From: JACCXG01 sp963717745 | GTDB lineage: Bacteria; Acidobacteriota; Vicinamibacteria; Vicinamibacterales; 2-12-FULL-66-21 | Reading direction: 5' to 3' | NCBI GenBank assembly: GCA_963717745.1 | Contig: CAVQXJ010000024.1 | Span: 186,001-250,000, forward strand | DNA length: 64,000 nucleotides | In this document: in pieces, positions 46,289 to 55,265 of the stretch | How positions within the stretch are numbered: the first letter of the stretch is position 1 | How the letters are laid out: the number at the start of each line of letters is the position of its first letter | Program-made: the position numbers and the translations under genes | The notes under the pieces: generated by a model | Seen by the model: the letters and a program-made list of their open reading frames with translations, nothing else | What the model was told of the DNA's origin: nothing | Database searches by the model: none

Positions 46289-47008
46289 TTACAGCCGGAA
46301 CCCGGCGTGCGCGGCATCCGCGTGAAACATTTCGACCGTCTCGAGCGAATACTCGGCGAGATCCTTGCCGACGAGCGGCAGCTTCTTGAGGAGGTCGTTG
46401 GTCATCGTGATCACGTGGCAGCCGACGGCATCAGCGTGGAACAGGTTCAGCAGCTCACGCGGGCTCGCCCAGATCAGCCGCTGATTCGGATGGGGCCGCA
46501 GGAGCTCGACCGCCGCGGCCATCAACGGCATCGGATCGCATCCGGTATCGGCGATCCGGCCGGCGAAGACCGAGATGAACGCCGGCGGCCCTCCCGCGAG
46601 TGCGTCAGAGACTTCCCGGACCTGCGACAGGGTCATCAGCGCGGTTACGTTCAGCTGTACGCCAGCCGCCGCCAGCGTGCGAATGAGCGCGGAGGCAGGC
46701 TCCCGCCGGGTGTTCGTGACCGGCACTTTCACGTAGACATTGGGACCCCAGGACGCAATTTCGTGGGCTTGCCGCTCCATTTCCAGGAATTCGTCGGAGA
46801 ACACTTCGAAGGAAATCGGCCGGTCGTGCAGATCGGTCAGCACGTCGCGGGCGAAGGCCGCGTAGTCGGCGATCCCGGCCTTGCGCATCAGGGTCGGGTT
46901 GGTGGTGAAGCCGGCGATATACGGCAGCCGCGACATCTCCAGCATGCCGCTCTTGTCGGCGCCGTCGGCGAAAATTTTGACGCTGAGCGCGTCCAGCGAT
47001 GGGGCCAT
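46289..47008 (-). CDS. tal: Transaldolase
   Basis: This 239-residue transaldolase of the short (TalB-subtype 3/4) kind has KIFADGADKSGM, AGFTTNPTLMRKAG, the Schiff-base Lys in NVYVKVPVTN, LNVTALMTLSQV and FISVFAGRIADTG. It interconverts fructose 6-phosphate/erythrose 4-phosphate and sedoheptulose 7-phosphate/glyceraldehyde 3-phosphate. Here it is the last gene of the heptose operon, starting in the TGATG junction with gmhB. It therefore likely supplies sedoheptulose 7-phosphate, the substrate of GmhA. An ATG at 47008 is chosen over a TTG one codon upstream. Confidence 0.92.
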   Translation of the reverse strand: MAPSLDALSVKIFADGADKSGMLEMSRLPYIAGFTTNPTLMRKAGIADYAAFARDVLTDLHDRPISFEVFSDEFLEMERQAHEIASWGPNVYVKVPVTNTRREPASALIRTLAAAGVQLNVTALMTLSQVREVSDALAGGPPAFISVFAGRIADTGCDPMPLMAAAVELLRPHPNQRLIWASPRELLNLFHADAVGCHVITMTNDLLKKLPLVGKDLAEYSLETVEMFHADAAHAGFRL

Positions 47009-47556
47009 CAATTCTCTCCGTTGCGCTGCACGAGGCCGACGATCTGCTGCGCGGCCTGCAGCAGATCGGCGACGTGGTAGTCGGGGGTGCAGCGGTGCGA
47101 TTGACTGTAAGGCATGTCGAGCAGGAAGGTGGTGCAGCCGGCGGCCTCGCCGGCGGCGATGTCGCTCCAGCGATCACCGACCATGAAGCTCGCCGCTGGG
47201 TCGATGCCGAAGGCCCGGCTCGCCTGTTCGATCAGCCCGGCCCGTGGCTTCCGGCAGTCGCACCGGTCCGCATCGTCGTGATAACAGGTGTAGATCGCAT
47301 CCAGCGGCAGCTCCTGCATCAGCCGCTGGTTGATCCCCTCGACCGCGGCCCGGGTCTGCGCGCCGCGCGCGACATCCGGCTGATTGGTCACCACGATGCG
47401 GAGCAACCCACGCCTCGCCAGCAGCGCGAGGGCGTCGGGAACCCCGGGCAGGACGTCCACGTCCGCCGCGGTCGCCGGCGGATGCGGCACGCCGTGGTCG
47501 ACCGTGGTTCGATTGAGTACGCCGTCGCGGTCGAGGAACACGGCCCGATGGCTCAC
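47008..47556 (-). CDS. gmhB: D-glycero-D-manno-heptose 1,7-bisphosphate 7-phosphatase (HAD)
   Basis: This 182-residue HAD phosphatase has nucleophile motif AVFLDRDGVLNR, motif II in VVTNQPDVARG, zinc-site cysteines in YHDDADRCDCRKPRAG, and motif IV in MVGDRWSDIAAGEAAGC. This is the GmhB layout. It removes the 7-phosphate of heptose 1,7-bisphosphate. The GTG at 47556 (GTGA overlap with gmhA) gives the usual short N-terminus SHRAVFLDRDG and is preferred to the GTG at 47571. It overlaps the transaldolase start by one base. Confidence 0.92.
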   Translation of the reverse strand: MSHRAVFLDRDGVLNRTTVDHGVPHPPATAADVDVLPGVPDALALLARRGLLRIVVTNQPDVARGAQTRAAVEGINQRLMQELPLDAIYTCYHDDADRCDCRKPRAGLIEQASRAFGIDPAASFMVGDRWSDIAAGEAAGCTTFLLDMPYSQSHRCTPDYHVADLLQAAQQIVGLVQRNGEN

Positions 47557-48149
47557 CGGACCGATTCCCACTTCATCTCGGCGGCGCGCATCGTCGGATG
47601 CGACACGATCAAGTGCCAGACCACCGCCTGGAACGCCTCCGCATGCGGGGTCACCGTCGCCTCGTTGATGGTCGGCACGATCACGCAGGCGTCGGCGGTC
47701 TGCGCCGTGTATCCGCCGGTGCGCCCGACGATGCCGCAGATCGTCGCGCCGACGCTGCGGGCGTAGTCGATGGCGCGCACGAGATTGACGCTGATGTTCC
47801 GCTCGACGTCACCGCCGCCGACCGACAGGACCAGGACGACGTCGGCCGGGCCGAGCCGGCTGCCGCGCAGCCAGGCGGCGAACGCCGTGTCCCAACCGTC
47901 GTCGTTGATCCGCGCGGTCAGCTCCGAAACGTTGTCGGTCGGCGCGTAGGCCTCCATTCCGGCAATCTTGCGGAAGTCGTTGACCGCGTGCGAGGCGTTG
48001 GCGGCGCTGCCGCCCACACCGAGGATGAACAGGCGGCCGTTGCGGTCGCGCCCGCGTGCGAGCAGTTCGACCATCCGGTCGATCGCGGTGCGGTCGAGGC
48101 GGGCGATGATTTCGGTGGCTTCAGCGAGAAAATCGGTGGTGTAGGACAT
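47553..48149 (-). CDS. gmhA: Sedoheptulose 7-phosphate isomerase (SIS domain)
   Basis: This 198-residue SIS-domain isomerase converts sedoheptulose 7-phosphate to D-glycero-D-manno-heptose 7-phosphate. It shows the phosphate-binding LFILGVGGSAANASHAVNDF, LVLSVGGGDVERNISVNLVR and the family's conserved acid/His region (PTINEATVTPHAEAFQAVVW). Length and motifs fit GmhA. It is translationally coupled at both sides (TGATG with hddC, GTGA with gmhB). Confidence 0.9.
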   Translation of the reverse strand: MSYTTDFLAEATEIIARLDRTAIDRMVELLARGRDRNGRLFILGVGGSAANASHAVNDFRKIAGMEAYAPTDNVSELTARINDDGWDTAFAAWLRGSRLGPADVVLVLSVGGGDVERNISVNLVRAIDYARSVGATICGIVGRTGGYTAQTADACVIVPTINEATVTPHAEAFQAVVWHLIVSHPTMRAAEMKWESVR

Positions 48150-48877
48150 CAGGAGTGCGAGCCGGCCACGCCGGCCAGGTAGCGGCGGGTTTCTTCCAGG
48201 CCGGTGTGCGAGCCAATCTCGTAGAACCGCTGGCTGACTTCGTAGCCGACCATGGCGCCCTGGTCGACCAGCTCGTGATACAGGTCAGCGAGGTCGAACG
48301 GCTCGTCGGGCGGGACCCGCTCGAGCACCGCCCGGCTGAGCACCGCCACGCCGTAGTCGATGTGCTTCATCCGCGCCGACGGCCGGCGCTTGTCGTAGGC
48401 GACCAGGCGGCCGTCGCTGAACTCGGCGTTGCTCTTGTCCCAACGGTCGTCGTTGCGGAACACGGTCATCAGGGCCATCGCGCCGGTCCGCGCAAAATTA
48501 TCGAGGATGTCCGCGTAGGGGACATCCATGTAGGAATCACCGTACATCACGAAGAACACGTCTCCCAGGAACGGCAGGGCGCGGCGCAGGGCACCCGCGG
48601 TCCCGAGCAGCCGATCGCCGTCGAACGAATAACGAATCGAGAGGCCCTCGACCGGTCCGGGGCCGACATGGCGTTCGATCTGTGCGCCGAAATGCCCGAC
48701 GCAGAACACGATGCGGCGGATGCCGTGACGGTGCAGGAGCAGGAGCTGGTGATCCACGAACGGGCGTCCGGCCACCTCGACGAGCGCTTTCGGCGTGGCC
48801 TCGGTGACGGCGCCCAGTCGCCGCGCCAGCCCTCCCGCCAGGATGGCCGCCGGTACGTCGGAGATGCGGGGACCCAT
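48149..48877 (-). CDS. hddC: Nucleotidyltransferase, probable heptose-1-phosphate guanylyltransferase
   Basis: This 242-residue sugar nucleotidyltransferase has AAILAGGLARRLGAVTEATP, KALVEVAGRPFVDHQL, GTAGALRRALPFLGDVFFVM and YGDSYMDV with the metal-binding Asp. The order GHMP kinase, this gene, SIS isomerase, HAD phosphatase is that of GDP-D-glycero-alpha-D-manno-heptose clusters, so GTP/GDP-heptose specificity (HddC) is assigned by context. From sequence alone another NDP-sugar is possible. It starts just after the hddA stop. Confidence 0.85.
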   Translation of the reverse strand: MGPRISDVPAAILAGGLARRLGAVTEATPKALVEVAGRPFVDHQLLLLHRHGIRRIVFCVGHFGAQIERHVGPGPVEGLSIRYSFDGDRLLGTAGALRRALPFLGDVFFVMYGDSYMDVPYADILDNFARTGAMALMTVFRNDDRWDKSNAEFSDGRLVAYDKRRPSARMKHIDYGVAVLSRAVLERVPPDEPFDLADLYHELVDQGAMVGYEVSQRFYEIGSHTGLEETRRYLAGVAGSHS

Positions 48878-48882
48878 CACTG

Positions 48883-49864
48883 CTACTGGACGATGATTTT
48901 GGTGCCTTCGAAGTCGAACCGGAATCGCACTTCCTGCAGACCGGTGCCGGCGAGCGCGTGCCGGAGCCGGCGGCTGTCCTCGGCGTAGAACATCAGGAAG
49001 CCCCCCCCGCCCGCGCCGATCAGTTTGCCGCCGAGTGCACCGTTCGCGATCGCGAGATGATACCAGCGATCGATATCGCCATTGCTCATCTGCCCGCTGC
49101 GCTGCCGCTTGTATTCCCAGTGCACGTTCATCAGGCTGGCGAAGCGCACGAGGTCGCCGGACTCGAACGCGGCGCGGGTCTGCAGGCCGATGTCCTTCAC
49201 GAAGTGCAGGTTGTCGATCATCGCCTGATCGTCGCGGCGGCTGCGGTCGTCCTGCTCTTTGAGAATGCTGCCGGCCGAGCGGCTGTAGCCGGTGAAGAAC
49301 AGCAGCAGGTTGTCCTCGAGGTTGTACATCGTCTCTGCATCGATGCGCAGCGGGCAGGCGTCGACGCGGCCGTCGGGATGGAAGTCGAAGCAGGTCAGGC
49401 CGCCGAAGGCGGCGATGTACTGATCCTGCTTGCCGATCGGCTCGCCGAGGATGTCGATCTCGATGCGGCAGGCCCCTTCGGCGAGCTCGCGCGGATGCAC
49501 CAGCTCGCGCCGGTGGGTGATCAGGGCCTTCAGCAGGGCGGTGGTGAAACTCCCGGATGACCCGAGGCCGGTCCCCGCCGGGATGTCGGCCATGCTGGTG
49601 ATCTCGAGATACTCGCCGTTGACGTCGGCCGCACGCAGGGCCTCGCGGACGATCGGGTGGTGCAGCTCCTCGAAGCTGGCGACCCGCTCCAGCTTCGAGT
49701 ACTTCACGATCAGGTCCTTGACGAACGTGCGGTGGACGGTGATGTAGACGTACTTGTCGATTGCCCCGGCGATGAGGAACCCGCCGTGCCGCGAGTAGTA
49801 CCGAGGGGAGATCGGTCCCGCCGCCGCCGAGCGAGATGCGGAGTGGACTTCTGGCGATGATCAT
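48883..49864 (-). CDS. hddA: GHMP-family heptose 7-phosphate kinase, one frameshift
   Basis: This GHMP kinase of about 326 residues has an N-terminal IIARSPLRISLGGGGTDLPS, the ATP-loop IPAGTGLGSSGSFTTALLKA, IDILGEPIGKQDQYIAAFGG and the C-terminal KLIGAGGGGFLMFYAED. This matches D-glycero-alpha-D-manno-heptose 7-phosphate kinases. The frame breaks near 49805: deleting one G of TCGGTACTAC restores a Tyr-Tyr-Ser continuation into YSKLERVASFEELHHP. The ATG at 49864 overlaps the upstream oxidoreductase stop (ATGA). Because the rest of the operon is intact, an assembly error is a serious alternative to real inactivation. Confidence 0.85.
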
Positions 49865-50892
49865 CCGGATACCGGTTCGGTGGCGGATGCCGCCTGCCGC
49901 CGCGCGCGCCGTTCCCGGCCGCGCTGGTAGACCTGTTCGACGGCGGCGAGCGCCGCATGGGCGTCGGCCAGTGTCCCCGAAGGCGTCTGACCGGTGCGGA
50001 TGCACTCGAGCAAGTGCAGGTATTCCGACCGCCACGAAGTGTCGGCGCCCGGATACTCGTAGATCGTCGTTTCGGGCGGGCCCATCTGCGGCAGCATCCG
50101 GTAGAACGAGAGGCGCTCGACGCCGTAGCTGCCGCCGAGCCCATCGATCTGGAGCTTGCCGTCGCGGCAGAAGACCTCGAACGAGAACAGGTTCTTCCAT
50201 TCGGTGCAGCTGGCGTGCAGCCAGGCGATCTGCCCCGATCCGGTGGTCAGGTGCATGAACCCGTTGTCTTCGACCGGCATGGCCCAGAAATAGGTGGCGA
50301 CGTCGCCGTCGACCTCGGCGAAGTCGCCGGCGAACCAGCGGGCCAGATCGATCAGGTGCACGCCTTGATCGAGCAGCTCGCCGCCGCCGGCGATCTCAGG
50401 GTTGGCGCGCCATTCGCGCTCGTATCCCAGCCGGCCGCCATGACCGTAGCGGCCGCGGATGTACAGCAGCGGACCGATCTCGCCGGACGCGAAGATGGCG
50501 TGGGCGCGCTGAAACGCCGGGTGGAATCGGTGGTTGAACCCGACCTTGACCACCACGCCGGTCCGCGCCGCCGCGGCCTGTGCCGGCTCGAGCTCGGCCG
50601 AGCGGCGGGCGGCCGGTTTCTCGACCAGGACGTGCTTGCCGGCGGCGGCGGCGGCGAGCGTCGCCTCGGCCAGTGCGTCGTTGGTCGCCGCGACGATCAC
50701 GAGGTCGACATCGGGTCGTTCGCAGACCGCGCGCCAGTCGACCGACGCCACACATCCTGGATAGCTTCGGGCCAGGCGGTCGGCGCGGCCGGCGTCGACG
50801 TCGGCGACGGCGACGAGGCGGCTCTCGGTGCCGAGGGCCGCCGCGCGCTTCCCGCCGATCAGCCCGCAGCCGACGATCGCGACGCCGATCAC
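49861..50892 (-). CDS. Gfo/Idh/MocA-family sugar oxidoreductase
   Basis: This 343-residue NAD(P)-dependent dehydrogenase has a nucleotide fold VAIVGCGLIGGKRAAALG, VIVAATNDALAEATLAAAAA, the conserved EKP in HVLVEKPAAR, FNHRFHPAFQRA, and GGGELLDQGVHLIDLARWF with the catalytic Asp/His. In polysaccharide clusters such enzymes oxidise the 3-position of nucleotide sugars. The substrate here is unknown. GTG start at 50892 overlaps the methyltransferase stop (GTGA), and its stop overlaps hddA (ATGA). Confidence 0.9.
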   Translation of the reverse strand: MIGVAIVGCGLIGGKRAAALGTESRLVAVADVDAGRADRLARSYPGCVASVDWRAVCERPDVDLVIVAATNDALAEATLAAAAAGKHVLVEKPAARRSAELEPAQAAAARTGVVVKVGFNHRFHPAFQRAHAIFASGEIGPLLYIRGRYGHGGRLGYEREWRANPEIAGGGELLDQGVHLIDLARWFAGDFAEVDGDVATYFWAMPVEDNGFMHLTTGSGQIAWLHASCTEWKNLFSFEVFCRDGKLQIDGLGGSYGVERLSFYRMLPQMGPPETTIYEYPGADTSWRSEYLHLLECIRTGQTPSGTLADAHAALAAVEQVYQRGRERRARRQAASATEPVSG

Positions 50893-51632
50893 CGCGTGGA
50901 TCCCTGTGCCAGCGACGCGGCCTGCTTCCGCAGCACCAGCTTGATGGGCTTGACCGGCGTCAGCGCGCTCGGCCACTTGTACCCCATCTGCAGGACGAAG
51001 CTGCCGGTCGGCACGAAGGTCAGCTCCTCCACGATGAGCCCGGTGGCTGTCGCGGCGTCGACGATCTGGTGCGGCGTGAACTGGAACGTCACCGGGTGGC
51101 CGCCGCGCTTGATCGCCAGGGCGGGCCGGAACAGCGCGCGTTCCAGCTGATAGAAGATGCGGCCGACCGTGCTCTCGATGATCACGGCCTTGCCGCCGGG
51201 GGCGAGGCAGCGATGGATCTCGTGCAGCCCGCGATCGAGGTTCTGATGGTTCTCGGCCACGCTCCGCCCGGTCACGTGATGGAAGACGTTCTGGAGCAGC
51301 ACGCAGTCGAACGTGCCTTCCGGAAAAGGCAGCTCGAGGAGCGAGCCCTGGCGGAACGTGCTGTTGGGCAGCGGCCCGGGCCCGTCCTTGAGGAACAGAT
51401 CCACAGCCGTCACTTCTGACACGATGTTGGTGTCGTAATTGAAGAACCCGCCGTTGCCGATGTCGAGCAGGCGGCGGACGCCCGGCAGCTCCCGCTCGAC
51501 GCTGCGCTTGACGTGCTGGTAGTGCTCCAGCCGTGACTGCGATTCGATGTACTGGTCGTTGTCGGCGAACCACTCGATGTTCTCGGCGGTCGTCGCCTGC
51601 GCCGAACGGTCCTCCGCGGGGCTGTGGGTCAT
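50889..51632 (-). CDS. Class I SAM-dependent methyltransferase
   Basis: This 247-residue methyltransferase has motif I in VRRLLDIGNGGFFNYDTNIV, acidic motif in VTAVDLFLKDG, motif IV in FDCVLLQNVFHHVTG and motif V/VI in IHRCLAPGGKAVIIES. Its position ahead of the oxidoreductase and heptose genes suggests O- or N-methylation of a sugar or lipid-linked precursor (inference). A 159-base gap separates it from the SDR gene upstream; nothing recognised is in that gap. Confidence 0.87.
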   Translation of the reverse strand: MTHSPAEDRSAQATTAENIEWFADNDQYIESQSRLEHYQHVKRSVERELPGVRRLLDIGNGGFFNYDTNIVSEVTAVDLFLKDGPGPLPNSTFRQGSLLELPFPEGTFDCVLLQNVFHHVTGRSVAENHQNLDRGLHEIHRCLAPGGKAVIIESTVGRIFYQLERALFRPALAIKRGGHPVTFQFTPHQIVDAATATGLIVEELTFVPTGSFVLQMGYKWPSALTPVKPIKLVLRKQAASLAQGSTR

Positions 51633-51791
51633 GATGGGTGCAGTGTGCGGGATCGGGTCGCGGCAACCGGCGATCGCCGGCGGCGCAGGGCCGCCCGGCG
51701 CGAGTGCGAGCCGCGACCGGACCGTCGGTGCAAGCCGAGAATTGTACCCGGCGGGGCAATGCGGCGCAAAGCCGCGGCCGCGTCGCAGACC

Positions 51792-52662
51792 TCAGCGAGG
51801 CTGGCGATCCTCCGGCACGATCCGGCGCAGCGTGTAGACATCGCTCTTCGCCAGCGTGTCGCGCTGAGCGGGCAACGCGGCCCAGTCGTCCCAGACCGCG
51901 CTCAAGAGCCGTCCGCTGATGCCGTCGCTCGCCGTCGAGGCGAGAAACACCGCGAGGTCCGCGCCCTGATCGAGGGCGGTGCCGCCCTCCTGCTGCTGTT
52001 TGAGCGCACGCGCATGAAACTGCGCGCCGGCCCGTTCGGGGCCCGCTTCGATGACCTGGTCCAGCAGCCGTGTATTGAGGGCCCCGGGTGCGATCGCATT
52101 GACGTCGACCCGCGCGTCACGGAGCTCCTCGGCGAATGTCTCGGTCAGCCGTACCACCGCGGCCTTCGAGGCGGCGTACGCACTGAAGCGCGGCAGCGGG
52201 GCGGTGGCGCCCCCGCCGGACAGGTTGATGATCTTGCCGTAGCCGCGGGCGCGCAGAATCGGAATCACTTCGCGGCACATCAGCACCGTGCCGAAAAGGT
52301 TGATGTTGATGGCCTGCGTCCACTCCTCCCAGTCGACCGTCTCGATCGGGCCAATCGGGCCGTAGACGCCGGCATTGTTCACCAGTACAGTCCAGCGACG
52401 GCATCAGCCGCACGGCTTCCTGGACGACCGCCGCACAAGCCGCGGGATCGGCGACATCGGCGGCCATCACGTGCACGCGGCCGCCGGCAGCCGACGCAAT
52501 GGGCGTCAGTTCCCGTTGCGCATCGGTGAGCGCGCCGGCCGAGCGGGCCGTGAGCAGGACGCTGCATCCGGCGCGGACGAAGCTCGTGGCGATAGCGCGT
52601 CCGAGCCCCTGGCTGGCGCCGGTGATGAGTGCCGCCCGTCCGGTAAGTGGCAGAGCGGTCAC
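51792..52662 (-). CDS. Short-chain dehydrogenase/reductase, one frameshift
   Basis: This SDR of about 289 residues has a Rossmann motif RAALITGASQGLGRAIATSF, NNAGVYGPIGPIE, catalytic Ser region INLSGGGATAPLPRF and SAYAASKAAVVR with the Tyr-Lys pair. The frame shifts near 52385, between LMPSLD and NNAGVYG. Removing one T of GGACTGTACTGG yields the expected LDVLVNNAG. GTG start at 52662 overlaps the dehydrogenase stop (GTGA). It likely reduces a keto nucleotide sugar or epimerised intermediate; substrate unknown. Confidence 0.83.
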
Positions 52663-53972
52663 GATGGCTCCACGGTCGCGGTCGACGTCGTCCCGACGGC
52701 GCCGACCGACACGTACTGGACGCGCCGATCGCTGCCGATGGTTGCCGCCAGGAAGCGGTTCTGGTCGATGACGACCGGCTGCCGCATCGCGGCTGCGACA
52801 TCGTCGGCGGTGATCGAGCGGAACGCCGGCCATTCGGTGCTGATGATCGCGACGTCCGCGCCGTCGAGCGCGGCGGCCGGCGTGTCACGAAGGTCGATCA
52901 CCGCCTCGAGCCCGGCCGGCAGGGCGGCCACCGCCGGGTCGTGCGCCTGCACCGTGATGCCCCGGCCATGGAGCCAGGTGCACAACTCGACGGCCGAGGA
53001 GCGACGCAGTGTATTCGTGCCCGGCTTGTAGGTCAGGCCGAGGACCGCCGCCACTGGCGCGCGGCGTCCGCGGAGTGCGCGCTCGACCGTGTCGAAGAGC
53101 CAGCGCTTGTGCAGGTCGTTGCTGCCAATCACGCCCGACAGCAGCGGCGTCGAGAGCTGATGGTCCCGTCCGAAGCTCTCGAGGAACCGGACATCCCGCG
53201 CGAGGGTGCCGCCGGCGAAGGCCCCGCCCGGGCTGACGTAGCTGCCCGGACCGATCCGCGGCTCGGACTTGAGGCCGCGCTCGACCTCCTTGGCGTCCGC
53301 GCCCACCGCTTCGCACAGCCTGGCGATCTCGTTGATGAACGCCACGGACGTCGCAAGAAACGCGTTCAACGCGTGCTTCGTCATCTCCGCGGATTCGACC
53401 CCCATCCACTCGATCCGTGTGGTGAACGGACGCAGCAGCTCCTCTACTTTCTTCCTGTCCTCCACGTCGCGCACGCCGGCGACGACCCGCGCCGGCTCGC
53501 GGAACGCCTGAATCGCCCGGCCGAGCCTGAGATTTTCCGGAGAATAGGCGAACGTCACTCCTTTGCCGGCCCAGTCGCGCTCCAGCCCGCGAGTGAAGCC
53601 GACCGGGACCTGCGACGAGGTGAGCACGAGCGTGCCCGGACGGATGTGGCCGCTGATGTCTTCGAGGTGCCGGCGCACCAGTGCGACGTCCGCCTCGTCT
53701 CGCTCGTTCACCGGTGTGTCGAAGGTGACCCAGAGGACCTCGGCCGCGTCGAGAGCTTTGCCGGCATCGCTGGCGAACGACAGCCGCCCCTGTCTAACGC
53801 CCTCCCCGATCAGTTCGTCCAGGCCCGGCTCGAAGAGCGGGGCACGGCCGGCGCGCAGCGCCTCGACAACCGCGGGATCGGGATCGAACGCGATGACGTC
53901 GTGCCCGGCCCCCGCGAGACAGGCCGCGGTCACACAGCCCAGGTGCCATAGACCGACGACGGCCACGTTCAT
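52659..53972 (-). CDS. UDP-glucose/GDP-mannose dehydrogenase family protein lacking the catalytic cysteine motif
   Basis: This 437-residue protein has the three-domain layout of nucleotide-sugar 6-dehydrogenases: MNVAVVGLWHLGCVTAACLA, TFDTPVNERDEADV, SSQVPVGFTRGLE, YSPENLRLGRAIQAF, the dimer-domain Lys/Asn in EMTKHALNAFLATSVAFINE, and the C-terminal AAVLGLTYKPGTNTLRRSS. Where typical members have GGSCFPKD with the nucleophilic Cys, this one reads FAGGTLARDV, so normal two-step oxidation to a uronic acid is doubtful. It is the first gene of the heptose operon, with a candidate promoter at 54088-54117. Confidence 0.88.
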   Translation of the reverse strand: MNVAVVGLWHLGCVTAACLAGAGHDVIAFDPDPAVVEALRAGRAPLFEPGLDELIGEGVRQGRLSFASDAGKALDAAEVLWVTFDTPVNERDEADVALVRRHLEDISGHIRPGTLVLTSSQVPVGFTRGLERDWAGKGVTFAYSPENLRLGRAIQAFREPARVVAGVRDVEDRKKVEELLRPFTTRIEWMGVESAEMTKHALNAFLATSVAFINEIARLCEAVGADAKEVERGLKSEPRIGPGSYVSPGGAFAGGTLARDVRFLESFGRDHQLSTPLLSGVIGSNDLHKRWLFDTVERALRGRRAPVAAVLGLTYKPGTNTLRRSSAVELCTWLHGRGITVQAHDPAVAALPAGLEAVIDLRDTPAAALDGADVAIISTEWPAFRSITADDVAAAMRQPVVIDQNRFLAATIGSDRRVQYVSVGAVGTTSTATVEPS

Positions 53973-54087
53973 GGGGCCTCCGTGTCTGCCGACCGCCTGT
54001 CGCGCGCACGAAGACGAATGATGAAGGGAAGTCTGAGTCGATGCATCGAGGACCGGAAACCGGGGCAGAATGGCCGTGAAGCCACGG

Positions 54088-54117
54088 ATTGTACTGCGCG
54101 CCGCGCGGCGGTCACAA
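54088..54117 (-). promoter_or_regulatory. Candidate promoter of the heptose operon
   Basis: On the minus strand, TTGTGA is followed after 18 bases by TACAAT, about 110 bases before the ATG at 53972. The spacer is a GC-rich self-complementary run (CCGCCGCGCGGCG). Pattern evidence only. Confidence 0.45.
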
Positions 54118-54144
54118 GAACATCCACCGCGCGGCGCCTGCGGT

Positions 54145-54910
54145 CTAGCTGCCGCCGAAGACCATGGGAATGTCCCCCGGCACACCCCATTGATACGTGA
54201 CGCCCGTGGAGCTGAACGATCGCGAGGAGAACCGGATGAACCACTCGCCCGTGGATGGACGGTACACGGTCAGATCCGTGGCCCCATCGCCGTCGAAGTC
54301 CGCGATGAGCGGCACGTCGCCCGTGACGCCCCCCTGGTACGCAGACGGCTGGTCGTACCAGATGCCGTCACTGTCACGGTAACCCGCCGGCCTGGCCAAC
54401 CCGTTGCCGTCGAAGTCCGGCGCCAGCGGTCGATAGCCCGCTCGCGCCGAGCGAATGGGTATACGTGAAGAGAAACCGTTGCCCTGAGGCAGTGAAATAC
54501 CATCGCCCTTCTGATGGCCGGAACACCGCGAGGTCGGTTCGCCCGTCGCCATCGAAGTCCGCGGCCACCGGTTCGTCGCCGGGTATCCCGAACTGATACG
54601 TCACGCCCGGTCCTTCGTAGTCCGCCGACGAGTAGCGAATCAACCATTCGCCGGCTGCCGGCCGATCGACGACCAGAATCCGAGCGGCCGTCGCCGTCGA
54701 AATCCGCGACGAGCGGTCTGTCGGTGGACACGCCCCATCGAAAGATGTCGTATTGAAAGGAGGAGTACTGCTTCGACGAGTAGCGGACGAATCACTCCCC
54801 ACTCGAAGGCCGGAAGACCGTCAAGTCCATCAACCCATCGCCGTCGAAGTCTCCGGCGAGCGGCCAATCGTCCGGGAGCCCCCACCGATACACCCTGGCC
54901 GCGGCGTAGG
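54145..54910 (-). pseudogene. Decayed VCBS-repeat remnant
   Basis: This is the C-terminal part of a VCBS protein without head or leader. It begins with a partial repeat (VYRWGLPDDWPLAG). Five repeats in different frames follow: DFDGDGLMDLTVFRPSSGE ends at a TGA (54792-54794) where a Trp codon is expected, then frames change near 54690 and 54445. The final repeat is intact to the stop (TVYRPSTGEWFIRFSSRSF, then WGVPGDIPMVFGGS). The original probably had six repeats like its relatives. Confidence 0.75.
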
Positions 54911-54955
54911 GTTAGAGTACGGCTCGGTTCGAACCCTTCAACCGGAGAGTCCTGG

Positions 54956-55199
54956 ATGTCAATTTCGCGATGGACGGCGTCGACGATCTGCGCGTTGATG
55001 CTCGCGACCGCGGCCGCAGTGGAGGCACAGGGCCTTCCCAATTCGGCGACGCGGCACGACTTCAATCGGGACGGGTTCGCGGAGTTCGTGTGGCATATCG
55101 TGCCGTTCTGCCCACAGAACGGCAAGGCCATACCACGGGACGTGGCGGAGCGTGGGCTTCGCCGGCGAGCCGGGTGACGTGCCTGTCACTCGACGGTGA
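54956..55199 (+). pseudogene. Truncated secreted protein with one VCBS-like repeat
   Basis: An ATG at 54956 opens a good leader (SISRWTASTICALMLATAAA) ending VEAQ, then a repeat-like HDFNRDGFAEFVWHI. The frame then reads into a stop at 55177. A one-base shift near 55155 would give GFAGEPGDVPVTRR and a stop at 55199, the usual end of these repeats. So this is a tiny or decayed member of the VCBS group, divergent from the remnant at 54145-54910. Confidence 0.5.
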
Positions 55200-55265
55200 G
55201 GACGACGTGAGCAGTCCAAGCTCCGTCAACAGAGCCGACCATCGCCAGCGGGCGGGACCTTTCGA

